Assembly: GCA_964442495.1 (NCBI GenBank)
Contig: CAYTZN010000020.1
Coordinates: 1 to 34,822 of the forward strand
DNA length: 34,822 nucleotides
Source of the DNA: CAYTZN01 sp964442495
GTDB lineage: Bacteria > Pseudomonadota > Gammaproteobacteria > Legionellales > Legionellaceae
Direction of reading: 5' to 3'
Below, one piece after another: positions 1 through 8,643 of the stretch (positions are counted from its first letter, which is position 1; the number at the start of each line of letters is the position of its first letter). Both the position numbers and the translations under genes were made by a program. The notes beneath the pieces are model-generated. The model was not told the DNA's origin. It worked only from the letters and a program-made list of their open reading frames with translations, and made no database searches.

Positions 1-62
1 TTAGACTTTATAAATGCGTACTTTATTTCTGGTGCTGAGCAAAGTACGCCGCGGCCTTTTTT
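1..62 (-). pseudogene. Start of IS3-family transposase OrfB (-1 frame, partial)
   Basis: In the -1 frame relative to orfA, the minus strand is open from the A6G run to the window edge. It reads KKGRGVLCSAP followed by EIKYAFIKS. KYAFIK near the OrfB start is typical of the IS3 group, where OrfB carries the DDE integrase domain. Only the first roughly 20 codons are visible, so I cannot say whether the catalytic part survives. It can be translated only through -1 frameshifting from orfA, which the upstream TAG at 74-76 should block. Confidence 0.65.
56..62 (-). other. Programmed -1 frameshift slippery site (A AAA AAG)
   Basis: On the minus strand the heptamer A_AAA_AAG is in the correct phase relative to the orfA codons (TTA AAA AAG). 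It is the classic slippery sequence for making the OrfAB transposase in IS3 elements. The premature TAG at 74-76 comes 11 nt earlier in the same frame. Confidence 0.7.
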
Positions 63-73
63 AAAATTTCCCT

Positions 74-325
74 CTACTCTTTAGCAATTGCTAACTCTTT
101 ATGCAGGCGGCGATTCTCTTCAATTAATGCTGTCATGTCTTTCGCACCAGCAGCATCAATCGCTCCAAGATTTCCTGGTTTCTTTAGTGCATATATCCAT
201 GTATGCAAGGTGGCTGCCGGGATCCCTAACTCGTTTGCCGTCTTTACTATTGATGGCGACTGGAGCGCTAGTTTAATTGCTTCTTGTTTGAATTCACTCG
301 TGTATTTTCTTAGCTGTCTGCTCAT
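74..325 (-). pseudogene. IS3-family transposase OrfA, truncated by a premature stop
   Basis: OrfA of IS3-type elements is the DNA-binding half of the transposase. The protein starts with a helix-turn-helix (residues about 5-45, with YTSEFKQEAIKLAL and ELGIPAATLHTWI), followed by a leucine-zipper-like helix (ALIEENRRLHKELAIAKE). ATG at 325 is the likely start because AGAGG lies 9 nt upstream; a GTG at 334 is an alternative. The frame ends at TAG (74-76), yet beyond it the same frame continues as REILKKAAAYFAQHQK to a TAA at 23-25. That continuation is the normal conserved OrfA C-terminus in this family, so the TAG looks like a nonsense mutation removing about 17 residues. The stop lies upstream of the slippery site needed for the OrfAB fusion, so this copy is probably inactive. 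Confidence 0.85.
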
Positions 326-445
326 TACTAACACCTCTTTGTTTTTTATCTTAAGTCTAACAAATTAGTGTCTATTGAATCAGGGCAAGATCAGTGGGGA
401 TTGTCATACAAAGACACTACACACCCATGCGTCTATTTCCTATTA

Positions 446-1804
446 TCAATGACCTGCAATCGTCATCTGTTCAATAAGTACCGAACCGCAGCGTGCAGCA
501 CTATTAGGGTTAATATCATTGCCAATAGCCACAATGTTTAAAAACATGTCTTTTAAATTTCCTGCGATGGTAATTTCTTCAACCGGGTATTGAATTTTAC
601 CGTCCTCCACCCAAAATCCACTAGCACCTCGCGAGTAATCACCTGTTAACCCATTTACCCCTTGCCCCATCAACTCTGTTACTAACAATCCTTTGTCCAT
701 CTTTTGAAGCAAATCGTTTAAATCACCTGCCGTGGGGTCTATGGTTAAATTAAAAACACCACCTGAATTTGCGGTGGTTTTTAAACCTAATTTTCGCGCA
801 GAATAACTGTTTAACACGTATTGACAGACTTTCCCATCCTCGACCCAAACGTTATTGCGCGTAAGCACCCCCTCCCCATCAAAAGGAGAACTACCTAAAG
901 CGCCCAACAAATGAGGCTGGTCATAAATACAAATACCACTTGGAAATATCTGGTGCCCTAAGGAGTCCAACAAAAATGAATTTTTACGATACAAATTAGA
1001 ACCACTAATAGCGCTAATAAAGGATGAAAATAACCCACTCGAGAGACGTGATGAAAAAAGCACAGGAGCTTTTTGCGTTTTTAATTGTTTAGCGCCCAAA
1101 CGACTAACCGTGCGCTTAACCGCACTTCTTGCCAAGGCCTCTAAAGAAAGTAAATCATCAGCATGTCGCGCAGTGGTATAATCGTAATCGCGCTGCATGG
1201 CTTCACCTTCTTTGGCAATTAACGAACAACTAATACTATGACGACTGCTATTTACAACACCGACAAAATCATGACTATTCGCATACCCATGACAAAATGT
1301 GTATGTGGATAAATTAACACCATCCGAATTGACAATACGTTTATCAAGGCTCAACGCTTCTTTTTCACATCGCATAGCGTCTTCAATCGCCTCAGCCGGC
1401 GTGATTGCCCAGGGGTGATACAAATCTAGATTGGGATAGATAGGTGACATCAACTCTTTATCTGCAAGACCGCCACAAGGGTCAGCAGCACTTACACGAG
1501 CAATGTCAATGGCTGCAGCAACCATGGCATCAAGGGCTCGAGGGGATGTATCCGTGCTGTTCGCACTTCCTTTTTTAAGCCCAATATAAACTGTAATGCT
1601 TACACTATTGTCTTCACTAAAAGCTACTGTTTCAACATCACCCATGCGCACATCAACAGAAAAGCCACTATCATGATTAACCGCTACGGCCGCATCAGTA
1701 GCACCTTTTTGACGTGCTCGTGATAATATATCTTGCATGATTGTTGATAACTCTTCAGTTGACTTCACCTGGCCTCTGTTGATATTTTGCGGTAATGTTC
1801 GCAT
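446..1804 (-). CDS. pmbA: PmbA/TldE, metalloprotease-associated protein
   Basis: PmbA (TldE) forms a complex with TldD that acts in microcin B17 maturation and export and in degradation of CcdA antitoxin. TldD supplies the metal site; TldE subunits lack the HExxxH motif, and none is visible here. The protein follows E. coli PmbA throughout: KGSANSTDTSPRALDAMV, DPCGGLADKELM, NSHDFVGVVNSSRHSISC, YRKNSFLLDSLG, NSYSARKLGLKT, VTELMGQGVNGLTGDYSRGA, FWVEDGKIQYPVEEITIAGN and a C-terminal CGSVLIEQMTIAGH. From ATG 1804 it is 452 residues, the usual length. An upstream TTG at 1864 would add 20 residues without similarity and overlap the divergent gene, so I reject it. The Shine-Dalgarno sequence is weak. 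No tldD is in the window. Confidence 0.95.
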   Translation of the reverse strand: MRTLPQNINRGQVKSTEELSTIMQDILSRARQKGATDAAVAVNHDSGFSVDVRMGDVETVAFSEDNSVSITVYIGLKKGSANSTDTSPRALDAMVAAAIDIARVSAADPCGGLADKELMSPIYPNLDLYHPWAITPAEAIEDAMRCEKEALSLDKRIVNSDGVNLSTYTFCHGYANSHDFVGVVNSSRHSISCSLIAKEGEAMQRDYDYTTARHADDLLSLEALARSAVKRTVSRLGAKQLKTQKAPVLFSSRLSSGLFSSFISAISGSNLYRKNSFLLDSLGHQIFPSGICIYDQPHLLGALGSSPFDGEGVLTRNNVWVEDGKVCQYVLNSYSARKLGLKTTANSGGVFNLTIDPTAGDLNDLLQKMDKGLLVTELMGQGVNGLTGDYSRGASGFWVEDGKIQYPVEEITIAGNLKDMFLNIVAIGNDINPNSAARCGSVLIEQMTIAGH

Positions 1805-1852
1805 GTTGGTTTCACTGGTTTGAACGTATGCACACAAGGATACAAGATTAAT

Positions 1853-2779
1853 ATGCCAAGGCAAACCTTTGCTTACTATTGTTTACATTTGATAGTAAAA
1901 ACCCTGCTCAATATTAACGCCTTACTCCAGACGCTGACTAGCTTTTCCGTAGGATTTAGCTCTCCTCGCACGACGCAAACTCACTGGATACAGCAGACAA
2001 ACCGCGGGACTTTTGGAATAAAACACCTATCTTCCCAATGTTTTTTAGCCCTTTTTTTACTAGGAATGTCTTTAAATTTGTTCTCTAAGGCACATGCTAC
2101 CCATTGGCGTGATTTAGCGCCAGGCGTTGAATACATTGATATAGGCTCTAATCTATTGACACCTTGGTCTCATATTCATGTTTTTCGGATTGATCTTAAA
2201 AAAAATCAATTGGAACTGGTCATGGCCAACGCCCTTTCACAGCCACACGCGTCTGTAAATGAATTTGCGCATTACAGTAAAGCATTGCTCAGCATCAATG
2301 GCGGTTTTTTTGATCACAACTTTCACCCCCTTGGCCTTCGCATTAGCCATCAACAACAATATAGCCCTTTAAAGCGCATCAGCTGGTGGGGTATTTTTTA
2401 CATTGAACATCAAAAACCTCGTTTATCAAGTGTTCGTCACTATAAAAATAATCCGAATGTCGATTTTGCCGTGCAAAGTGGGCCACGTTTGTTGGTGAAA
2501 GGCCGCATTATTCCTTCTTTAAAAGCCGGATATGCTGAGCGCTCAGCATTAGGGATTTCTCCAGATGAACACGTCATAGTGCTCGTCACTGACAATACCC
2601 CCATGACCACCATGACCTTAGCAACGATAATGCAATCGCCCCCATTAAACTGCAAAGATGCCCTCAATTTGGATGGTGGTAGCTCTAGTCAGCTGTATGC
2701 TCACATTGGTTCTTTTAGAGTCAATGTTCATGGTTTTTCTAATGTTAGTGATGGAATTATTTTAAAGCCTAGGAAATAA
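1853..2779 (+). CDS. Secreted phosphodiester glycosidase-like protein (DUF2233 family)
   Basis: The C-terminal part matches the family that includes the luminal domain of the mammalian uncovering enzyme NAGPA and bacterial DUF2233 proteins. Landmarks are LSINGGFFDHNFHPLGLRI, VQSGPRLLVKGRI, a middle ALGIS segment, and NLDGGSSSQLY, the conserved DGGxS signature. A hydrophobic stretch (CFLALFLLGMSLNLF) ending in SKAHA, followed by THWRDL, looks like a signal peptide with AxA-type cleavage, so a periplasmic or secreted location is likely. The start is uncertain. ATG 1853 would put about 60 extra residues before the signal peptide, and a promoter-like sequence lies inside that part (1889-1917), so the true start may be a downstream non-ATG codon. 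The substrate is unknown. It is divergent from pmbA. Confidence 0.8.
   Translation: MPRQTFAYYCLHLIVKTLLNINALLQTLTSFSVGFSSPRTTQTHWIQQTNRGTFGIKHLSSQCFLALFLLGMSLNLFSKAHATHWRDLAPGVEYIDIGSNLLTPWSHIHVFRIDLKKNQLELVMANALSQPHASVNEFAHYSKALLSINGGFFDHNFHPLGLRISHQQQYSPLKRISWWGIFYIEHQKPRLSSVRHYKNNPNVDFAVQSGPRLLVKGRIIPSLKAGYAERSALGISPDEHVIVLVTDNTPMTTMTLATIMQSPPLNCKDALNLDGGSSSQLYAHIGSFRVNVHGFSNVSDGIILKPRK
1889..1917 (+). promoter_or_regulatory. Possible sigma70 promoter for the DUF2233 gene
   Basis: TTGATA (1889-1894), a 17-nt spacer and TATTAA (1912-1917). If used, transcription begins near 1923, downstream of the ATG at 1853, and the gene must start later than that ATG. Confidence 0.35.
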
Positions 2780-2838
2780 CTGAATATAATCAAAGACAAA
2801 AGCGTCTATTGATTAGCTATCTACTGCTGCTCCACAAT

Positions 2839-2847
2839 TTATCCACA
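2839..2847 (+). promoter_or_regulatory. DnaA box upstream of nrdA
   Basis: TTATCCACA, a perfect match to the high-affinity DnaA box, about 160 bp upstream of the nrdA start. The E. coli nrdAB promoter is also controlled by DnaA boxes that link dNTP synthesis to replication initiation, so a regulatory role is plausible. Confidence 0.6.
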
Positions 2848-2886
2848 GCATACTCCCAGAGTTATTCTCTTGAAATTTATCTCAAA

Positions 2887-2934
2887 ACACATTATCTTGT
2901 TAAACAACCCCCTAAAAACAACTACATATTGTGT
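2887..2934 (+). promoter_or_regulatory. Pair of NrdR-like boxes upstream of nrdA
   Basis: Two 16-mers resemble the NrdR palindrome (ACAC-W-ATATAT-W-GTGT type). Box 1 is ACACATTATCTTGTTA (2887-2902) and box 2 is CAACTACATATTGTGT (2919-2934); by eye they match 12 and 13 of 16 positions. Their starts are 32 bp apart, three helical turns, as expected for cooperative binding by the ATP-cone repressor NrdR. The consensus is from memory. Confidence 0.55.
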
Positions 2935-3005
2935 TTTGCTGTCTTTAGATCATCGTAAATATTGTTAATAACCTCTTGACAATATTCACCATCCGAGGAG
3001 GAACC

Positions 3006-5825
3006 ATGTCAGAAATTCTTGAGCCGATACAAAAAGCGTCACCTGTAAGCCCTACTGAATTAATTGCAAATGAACCCGGTTTATTAAAAACCATCAAGCG
3101 CAATGGCAAAGTGGTTCGTTATGATGCCGATAAAGTAAAAGTTGCCATTACCAAAGCCTTTATCGCTGTAGAAGGGAGCGGTGCTGCCACCTCCAGCCGC
3201 ATATACCAACAAATTGAAGAAATCACACAACAAATTAACCAAGCGTTTAAACGCCGTTTACCTAGTGGTGGCACTCTCCATATTGAGGATATCCAAGATC
3301 AAGTCGAATTGGCATTGATGCGCAACAGCCAACACAAAATTGCGCGAGCCTATGTGTTGTACCGTGAAGAGCGCCGTAAAGCACGTGATAACCAAGAAAA
3401 ACAGCAAGCAAGTGACAGCAAAACCCTCTTTATCACTCATCCAAATGGTGATCTAAAGCCACTAGACATAGCCCGCGTTGAAACCATTGTATCTGAAGCC
3501 TGCCGCCAATTGTCGCATGTAAAAGCAGAGCCCGTTATTAAAGACGCTCTTCGTAACCTTTATAATCAAGCCAAATTGGAAGATGTTCATAAAGCCTTGA
3601 TCATGGCAGCAAGGACACTGGTTGAAACTGAACCTAACTACACCTATGTCAGCGCACGCCTATTGCTTGACAGCATGCGCCATGAGGCATTGAGTAAACT
3701 GGGCCTGCAAAATGATGCCACGTTTGATGAAATGAAAGGCCTTTATCCCCTTTATTTTAAGCAATACATTGCTCATGGCATTCAGCAAGGCATGCTTGAT
3801 CAAAAATTAAGTGAATTTGATTTAGAAACGTTAAGCAAAGCTTTATTACCAGAACGTGACATGCAGTTCACTTATTTAAGCCTACAAACCCTCTATGACC
3901 GCTACTTTATTCATGAACGCGGTGTACGTTATGAATTACCACAAGCATTTTTCATGCGTGTCGCCATGGGGCTTGCCATTCGTGAACAAAACAAAGAAGA
4001 AAAGGCCATTGAGTTCTATACCTTAATCTCTTCTTTTGACTACATGTCTTCTACCCCTACGTTATTTAACGCAGGGACTGTACGTCCACAATTATCAAGC
4101 TGCTACTTAACCACTATTCCAGATAACCTTGATGGTATTTACAGCGCGATTAAAGACAACGCATTGCTCTCAAAATTTGCTGGCGGCTTAGGCAATGACT
4201 GGACACCTGTCCGTGCCATGGGTGCTCACATCAAGGGAACCAATGGCAAATCGCAAGGTGTTGTTCCTTTTTTAAACGTAGCAGATGCAACAGCTGTAGC
4301 CGTGAACCAAGGCGGTAAACGTAAAGGTGCCGTCTGTGCGTATTTAGAATGCTGGCACCGTGACGTTGAAGAGTTTTTAGAGTTACGCAAAAACACAGGC
4401 GACGATCGTCGTCGTACACACGACATGAACACTGCCCTTTGGATACCCGATTTATTCATGAAGCGCGTTCATGAAGAAGGCCAATGGACACTTTTCTCCC
4501 CAGATGAAGTACCCACCTTACATGATCAATACGGCAAAGCGTTTGAAACCATGTATGTTGAGTATGAGGAACGTGCTCGTCAAGGAAAAATCAGAAATGC
4601 AAAAACCATACCTGCCATAAAATTATGGCGTAAAATGTTATCCATGTTATTTGAAACAGGCCATCCTTGGCTTACCTTCAAAGATGCATGTAACGTACGC
4701 TCACCACAACAACACGCAGGCGTTATCCATAGCTCTAACTTGTGCACGGAAATCACGCTCAATACCTCTCTCGATGAAATTGCTGTATGTAACCTCGGGA
4801 GCGTCAACCTACCGGCCCATATCAAAAATGGCAAGCTCGATAAAGCCAAATTAAAGCGTACCGTCAACACAGCTATTCGGATGTTAGACAATGTCATCGA
4901 TATTAATTATTACTCCGTACCCCAAGCAAGGAACTCTAACCTCAAGCACCGTCCCATCGGGCTTGGTCTTATGGGATTCCAAGATGCATTATATGCACTG
5001 GACATTGATTACACCTCTAAAGCGGCGGTTGAATTTGCTGATACATCGATGGAATTAATCAGTTATTATGCGATTGAAGCATCATCTGATTTAGCTAAAG
5101 AGCGCGGTAAATACTCAAGCTACGAAGGCTCTTTGTGGAGCAAAGGCATTTTACCCATTGACTCTATTAATCTTTTGCAACAATCTCGTGAGCAGTTCTT
5201 AGAGCAAGACCGTTCGCAACAACTCAATTGGGAACCCTTAAGAATTAAGGTTCGCACTCAAGGGATGCGCAACTCAAACCTCATGGCCATTGCGCCTACT
5301 GCTACCATCTCCAATATCTGTGGCGTTTCACAGTCTATTGAGCCGACCTACCAAAACCTCTATGTAAAATCGAACCTTTCTGGAGAGTTTACGGTTGTAA
5401 ATCCTTATCTTGTCGCTGATTTAAAAGCGCTAAATTTATGGGATGAAGTGATGGTCAACGATTTAAAATATTTCAACGGCAGTGTAGCGGCTATCAACCG
5501 GGTTCCTGCTAAATTGAAGGCTCGCTATGCAACGGCGTTTGAAATGGATCCTATGTGGCTTGTTGAAGCGGCCTCTCGTCGACAAAAATGGTTAGACCAA
5601 GCTCAATCGCTCAATGTTTACATGGCGAAACCTTCCGGTAAAAAACTTGACGATTTGTATCGCCAAGCCTGGTTACGTGGTTTAAAAACAACCTATTACT
5701 TACGAAGCTTAGGCGCGAGTAACGCTGAAAAATCCACGGTTACGGATGGGGCATTGAATGCCGTAAAATTAGACGAACCATTGGTGTGTTCAATTCTTGA
5801 CCCAGACTGTGAAGCCTGCCAATAA
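3006..5825 (+). CDS. nrdA: Class Ia ribonucleoside-diphosphate reductase, alpha subunit
   Basis: The large subunit of aerobic ribonucleotide reductase reduces ribonucleoside diphosphates to deoxy forms using the radical generated in NrdB. The N-terminus carries two ATP-cone-like regions (about residues 30-125 and 140-240). The catalytic barrel shows LSSCYLTTI with the first redox cysteine at C366, NLCTE with C580 and E582, and VCNLGS with C595. Later come RHRPIGLGLMGFQDALY, MAIAPTATISNICGVSQSIEPTY and YQNLYVKSNLSGEF. The C-terminus CSILDPDCEACQ holds the shuttle cysteines that thioredoxin or glutaredoxin re-reduces. ATG 3006 is the start because GAGGAGG lies 4 nt before it; a TTG at 2976 lies upstream of that site and is rejected. 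The length is 939 residues, longer than E. coli NrdA (761), partly from the doubled N-terminal region. nrdB follows 23 nt downstream. Confidence 0.96.
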   Translation: MSEILEPIQKASPVSPTELIANEPGLLKTIKRNGKVVRYDADKVKVAITKAFIAVEGSGAATSSRIYQQIEEITQQINQAFKRRLPSGGTLHIEDIQDQVELALMRNSQHKIARAYVLYREERRKARDNQEKQQASDSKTLFITHPNGDLKPLDIARVETIVSEACRQLSHVKAEPVIKDALRNLYNQAKLEDVHKALIMAARTLVETEPNYTYVSARLLLDSMRHEALSKLGLQNDATFDEMKGLYPLYFKQYIAHGIQQGMLDQKLSEFDLETLSKALLPERDMQFTYLSLQTLYDRYFIHERGVRYELPQAFFMRVAMGLAIREQNKEEKAIEFYTLISSFDYMSSTPTLFNAGTVRPQLSSCYLTTIPDNLDGIYSAIKDNALLSKFAGGLGNDWTPVRAMGAHIKGTNGKSQGVVPFLNVADATAVAVNQGGKRKGAVCAYLECWHRDVEEFLELRKNTGDDRRRTHDMNTALWIPDLFMKRVHEEGQWTLFSPDEVPTLHDQYGKAFETMYVEYEERARQGKIRNAKTIPAIKLWRKMLSMLFETGHPWLTFKDACNVRSPQQHAGVIHSSNLCTEITLNTSLDEIAVCNLGSVNLPAHIKNGKLDKAKLKRTVNTAIRMLDNVIDINYYSVPQARNSNLKHRPIGLGLMGFQDALYALDIDYTSKAAVEFADTSMELISYYAIEASSDLAKERGKYSSYEGSLWSKGILPIDSINLLQQSREQFLEQDRSQQLNWEPLRIKVRTQGMRNSNLMAIAPTATISNICGVSQSIEPTYQNLYVKSNLSGEFTVVNPYLVADLKALNLWDEVMVNDLKYFNGSVAAINRVPAKLKARYATAFEMDPMWLVEAASRRQKWLDQAQSLNVYMAKPSGKKLDDLYRQAWLRGLKTTYYLRSLGASNAEKSTVTDGALNAVKLDEPLVCSILDPDCEACQ

Positions 5826-5848
5826 ATAAGATTCCTGAGGAGAACCAT

Positions 5849-6958
5849 ATGACAAGTGCGACGCAAGAACGTACAGAAACAAATATCCCCCACATGGGAG
5901 CAACGGGCCTCGAATCCTTAGAGATTGGGGCCGATCGTATCCGTGTCGATGATAAACAAATAATCAACTGCAGGGCTGATTTAAATCAATTGGTCCCTTT
6001 CAAATACACGTGGGCGTGGGATAAATATTTAACCGCTTGTGCAAATCATTGGATGCCCAATGAGATAAGTATGAGTGCAGATTTTGCCTTATGGAACGAT
6101 CCTAGCGGCTTAACTGAAGATGAGCGCATGATCATTAAACGAAATTTAGGCTTTTTCTCAACAGCCGATTCGTTGGTGGCAAATAACCTCGTGTTAGCCG
6201 TTTATCGTCACATCACAAACCCCGAGTGCCGACAATATTTGTTACGTCAAGCGTTTGAAGAGGCCTTACACACACACGCGTATCAATACATCATTGAAAG
6301 CTTAGGGTTAGATGAGGCGGAAGTGTTTAACATGTACCGTGAAATTCCTTCCGTTGCGACAAAAGCGTCTTGGGCGTTACCTTTTACCCAAAGCTTGGGC
6401 GATGCGCACTTCCACACGGGAACACCTGAAAATGATCAACGCTTGTTACGCGATCTCATCGCTTTTTATGTGGTGTTCGAGGGCATTTTTTTCTACGTTG
6501 GATTTACCCAAATTTTATCCATGGGTCGACGCAATAAAATGGTAGGTACATCCGAACAGTTCCAATACATTTTACGTGATGAGTCCATGCACATGAATTT
6601 TGGAATTGATGTGATTAATCAAATCAAAATTGAAAACCCACATTTATGGACAACAGCGTTTAAACAAGAAATCATTGATCTCATTAAAGATGGTGTTGCA
6701 ATGGAGTATCAATATGCTAAAGACACTATGCCACAGGGTATTTTAGGCATGAACGCTGAAATGTTTGAGGAGTATTTGCACTTTATTGCTAATCGTCGAC
6801 TCAATCAAATTGGCTTACCTGAGCAATATCCAGGTGCTGAAAATCCATTCCCGTGGATGAGTGAAATGATGGACTTGAAAAAAGAGAAAAATTTTTTTGA
6901 AACCCGTGTTATTGAATATCAAGCGGGTGGTACGTTAAGCTGGGATGACGAACAATAA
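5849..6958 (+). CDS. nrdB: Class Ia ribonucleoside-diphosphate reductase, beta subunit
   Basis: The small subunit houses the diiron-tyrosyl radical cofactor. Candidate metal ligands are the Asp in FFSTADSLV, the Glu and His of FEEALHTHAY (the Tyr four residues after the His is the expected radical site), the Glu in VVFEGIFFY, and the Glu and His of RDESMHMNFG. The C-terminal tail GGTLSWDDEQ is the type that docks on NrdA. It is 369 residues, normal for the family. GAGGAG at 5837-5842 precedes ATG 5849, and it is the second gene of the nrdAB operon. Confidence 0.95.
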   Translation: MTSATQERTETNIPHMGATGLESLEIGADRIRVDDKQIINCRADLNQLVPFKYTWAWDKYLTACANHWMPNEISMSADFALWNDPSGLTEDERMIIKRNLGFFSTADSLVANNLVLAVYRHITNPECRQYLLRQAFEEALHTHAYQYIIESLGLDEAEVFNMYREIPSVATKASWALPFTQSLGDAHFHTGTPENDQRLLRDLIAFYVVFEGIFFYVGFTQILSMGRRNKMVGTSEQFQYILRDESMHMNFGIDVINQIKIENPHLWTTAFKQEIIDLIKDGVAMEYQYAKDTMPQGILGMNAEMFEEYLHFIANRRLNQIGLPEQYPGAENPFPWMSEMMDLKKEKNFFETRVIEYQAGGTLSWDDEQ

Positions 6959-7065
6959 CTGACCACTTCCTCACCTTAGACATTGTTGTTCGATAATTTT
7001 TTAACTTACAGCAATGTTTAAGGACAATCGTCCACCTAAACGTTAATGCAATAAACACTAATAAA

Positions 7066-7101
7066 GAGCGGTATCCATTTACAGTACTGGATACCAGGCT
7101 C
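7066..7101. repeat. Inverted repeat between convergent nrdB and lysS
   Basis: GGTATCC (7070-7076) and GGATACC (7089-7095) form a 7-bp perfect stem with a 12-nt loop. GAGC and GCTC extend it past a 2-nt bulge. It could form in RNA from either strand and may limit convergent read-through, but there is no clear T-tract, so a classic intrinsic terminator is not shown. Confidence 0.45.
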
Positions 7102-7158
7102 ATACCTACAATGTGCAACATGATGGTCAGCAATCAATTTGATGACCCTGTTTACACA

Positions 7159-8643
7159 TCATTGCCGCAATTGTGGAAATAAAATCACATCCCGTATAGA
7201 CGCCGAATTCGTAAATAGCATGACTAATCTATCAATACCAATCCCCTCTCCTGCCGTAGGAGGCATGCCATACTCTAACGCTTCGATGTAATCACTATCA
7301 AAATGCATGGCTTCTAAATCGCCTGCATTTTTATCTTCCACTTGCTTTAAAAAGCGCGAGGCTTGATCTTCCGCATCGTTGAGCTCAGAAAATCCATTCG
7401 CAATTTCACGTCCTGCAATGAAAAATTCAAACCTGTCCGTCACATCTGGATTTTTTTCACTACGCCGCGCCAATGGTGAAACCTCTGTTGGGTACTCAGT
7501 GACAAAAGTCGGTTGAATCAATTGATGCTCAACCGTTTCTTCAAACACAATCATTTGTAATTTACCAAGACCATCAGTTGATTTGTATCCAAACCCTAAT
7601 TTTGTTAATAAGCGCTGACATGCTTCCACAGAATCTATCTCTGCGGCACTTATCTCAGGATGGTACTGTAAAATGGCTTCTTTAATACTAATACGCGCAA
7701 ACGGTTTAGAAAAATCAATGGGTTGTCCTTGATAAACAATTTGACAGGTTTCTAAAACCACATCACAAAGGTGTCTCAAAAGAAGCTCTGTGAAATCCAT
7801 AAGATCTAAATAATCTGCATAGGCTTGGTAAAATTCAATCATTGTAAATTCAGGATTATGCCGAGTAGAGATCCCTTCATTTCTGAAGTTTCGGTTAATT
7901 TCATACACTCGCTCAAAACCACCCACCACTAAACGCTTTAAATAAAGCTCAGGCGCTATACGCAAAAACATTTGCATGTCGAGCGTGTTATGGTGCGTCA
8001 CGAAAGGTCTGGCCACAGCACCACCTGGAATAGGATGCATCATGGGTGTTTCTACTTCTAAAAATTGATGACTGTCCATGAATTGCCGACAAGCTTGTAT
8101 CAGGCGTGAGCGAATTAAGAAGGTTTTACGACTTTCCTCGTTCGCAATTAAATCAACATAACGTTTGCGATAACGCATTTCTTGATCCGCCAAGCCATGA
8201 AATTTATCTGGCAAGGGACGCAATGATTTGGTGAGTAACTCTAATGATTCCGCATGAACAGACAACTCGCCTGTATTGGTAATAAACAATAAACCACGAA
8301 CACCCACAATATCGCCTAAGTCCCAATGTTTAAACTCTTCATAGATTTCAGGCAACTCGTTTTGTCGAATATAAATTTGCAGGCGACCAGACACGTCTTG
8401 TAAATGAAAAAAACTTGCTTTTCCCATCACACGACGCAACACGATGCGACCTGCAACCGCTACCATGACATTTTTTTCAGCCAAGGCTTCTTTTGTTTCC
8501 TCGGCATATTGATTTGTCAAATCTGCGGCTAAATATTGGCGACGAAATTGATTGGGAAAATTAAAACCATTGCTTCGTAAATCTGTTAGTTTTTGTTTAC
8601 GAATTTGGTAAATTTCACTCTCATCTAATGGCTCTTCTATCAT
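7159..8643 (-). CDS. lysS: Lysyl-tRNA synthetase, class II
   Basis: Charges tRNA-Lys with lysine in the cytoplasm. An N-terminal OB-fold anticodon-binding domain (about residues 60-145, with MVAVAGRIVLRRVMGKASFFHL) precedes the class II catalytic core. Motif 1 is around VETPMMHPIPGGAVARPF, motif 2 is YEINRNFRNEGISTRHNPEF, and motif 3 is GIGIDRLVMLFTNSASIRDV near the C-terminus. It follows E. coli LysS closely and is 494 residues. ATG 8643 overlaps the prfB TGA in an ATGA (8640-8643), so translation is probably coupled; prfB-lysS is also the order in E. coli. Confidence 0.97.
   Translation of the reverse strand: MIEEPLDESEIYQIRKQKLTDLRSNGFNFPNQFRRQYLAADLTNQYAEETKEALAEKNVMVAVAGRIVLRRVMGKASFFHLQDVSGRLQIYIRQNELPEIYEEFKHWDLGDIVGVRGLLFITNTGELSVHAESLELLTKSLRPLPDKFHGLADQEMRYRKRYVDLIANEESRKTFLIRSRLIQACRQFMDSHQFLEVETPMMHPIPGGAVARPFVTHHNTLDMQMFLRIAPELYLKRLVVGGFERVYEINRNFRNEGISTRHNPEFTMIEFYQAYADYLDLMDFTELLLRHLCDVVLETCQIVYQGQPIDFSKPFARISIKEAILQYHPEISAAEIDSVEACQRLLTKLGFGYKSTDGLGKLQMIVFEETVEHQLIQPTFVTEYPTEVSPLARRSEKNPDVTDRFEFFIAGREIANGFSELNDAEDQASRFLKQVEDKNAGDLEAMHFDSDYIEALEYGMPPTAGEGIGIDRLVMLFTNSASIRDVILFPQLRQ

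Larger units (their letters stand above)
1..382 (-). mobile_element. IS3-family insertion sequence, 5' part (continues past the window start)
   Basis: An IS3-type orfA and the beginning of orfB in the -1 frame read leftward off the window edge. The left terminus is probably near 382, where the minus strand reads TGATTCAATAGACAC; the TGA start and the AATAG..GACAC core resemble ends of IS3 itself as I remember them. The right terminus and any target-site duplication lie outside the window, so the exact end is tentative. The element lies downstream of pmbA and interrupts no visible gene here. Confidence 0.75.

Noticed and set aside
88..368. Plus-strand ORFs over the IS element
   Set aside because: They run opposite to the recognisable IS3 OrfA frame and have no known features.
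1805..1864. Upstream TTG start of pmbA
   Set aside because: Adds 20 residues with no similarity to PmbA and no ribosome-binding site.
2976..3005. TTG start of nrdA
   Set aside because: It lies upstream of the strong GAGGAGG site that clearly serves ATG 3006.
4226..4459. Antisense ORFs within nrdA
   Set aside because: They are shadows of the conserved nrdA frame, with no family similarity or ribosome sites.
6990..7016. ACATTG...CAATGT inverted repeat after nrdB
   Set aside because: The stem is short and AT-rich with a long loop; weak evidence for function.
7066..7101. Intrinsic terminator between nrdB and lysS
   Set aside because: The hairpin is good but lacks a T-tract on either side, so I list it only as an inverted repeat.
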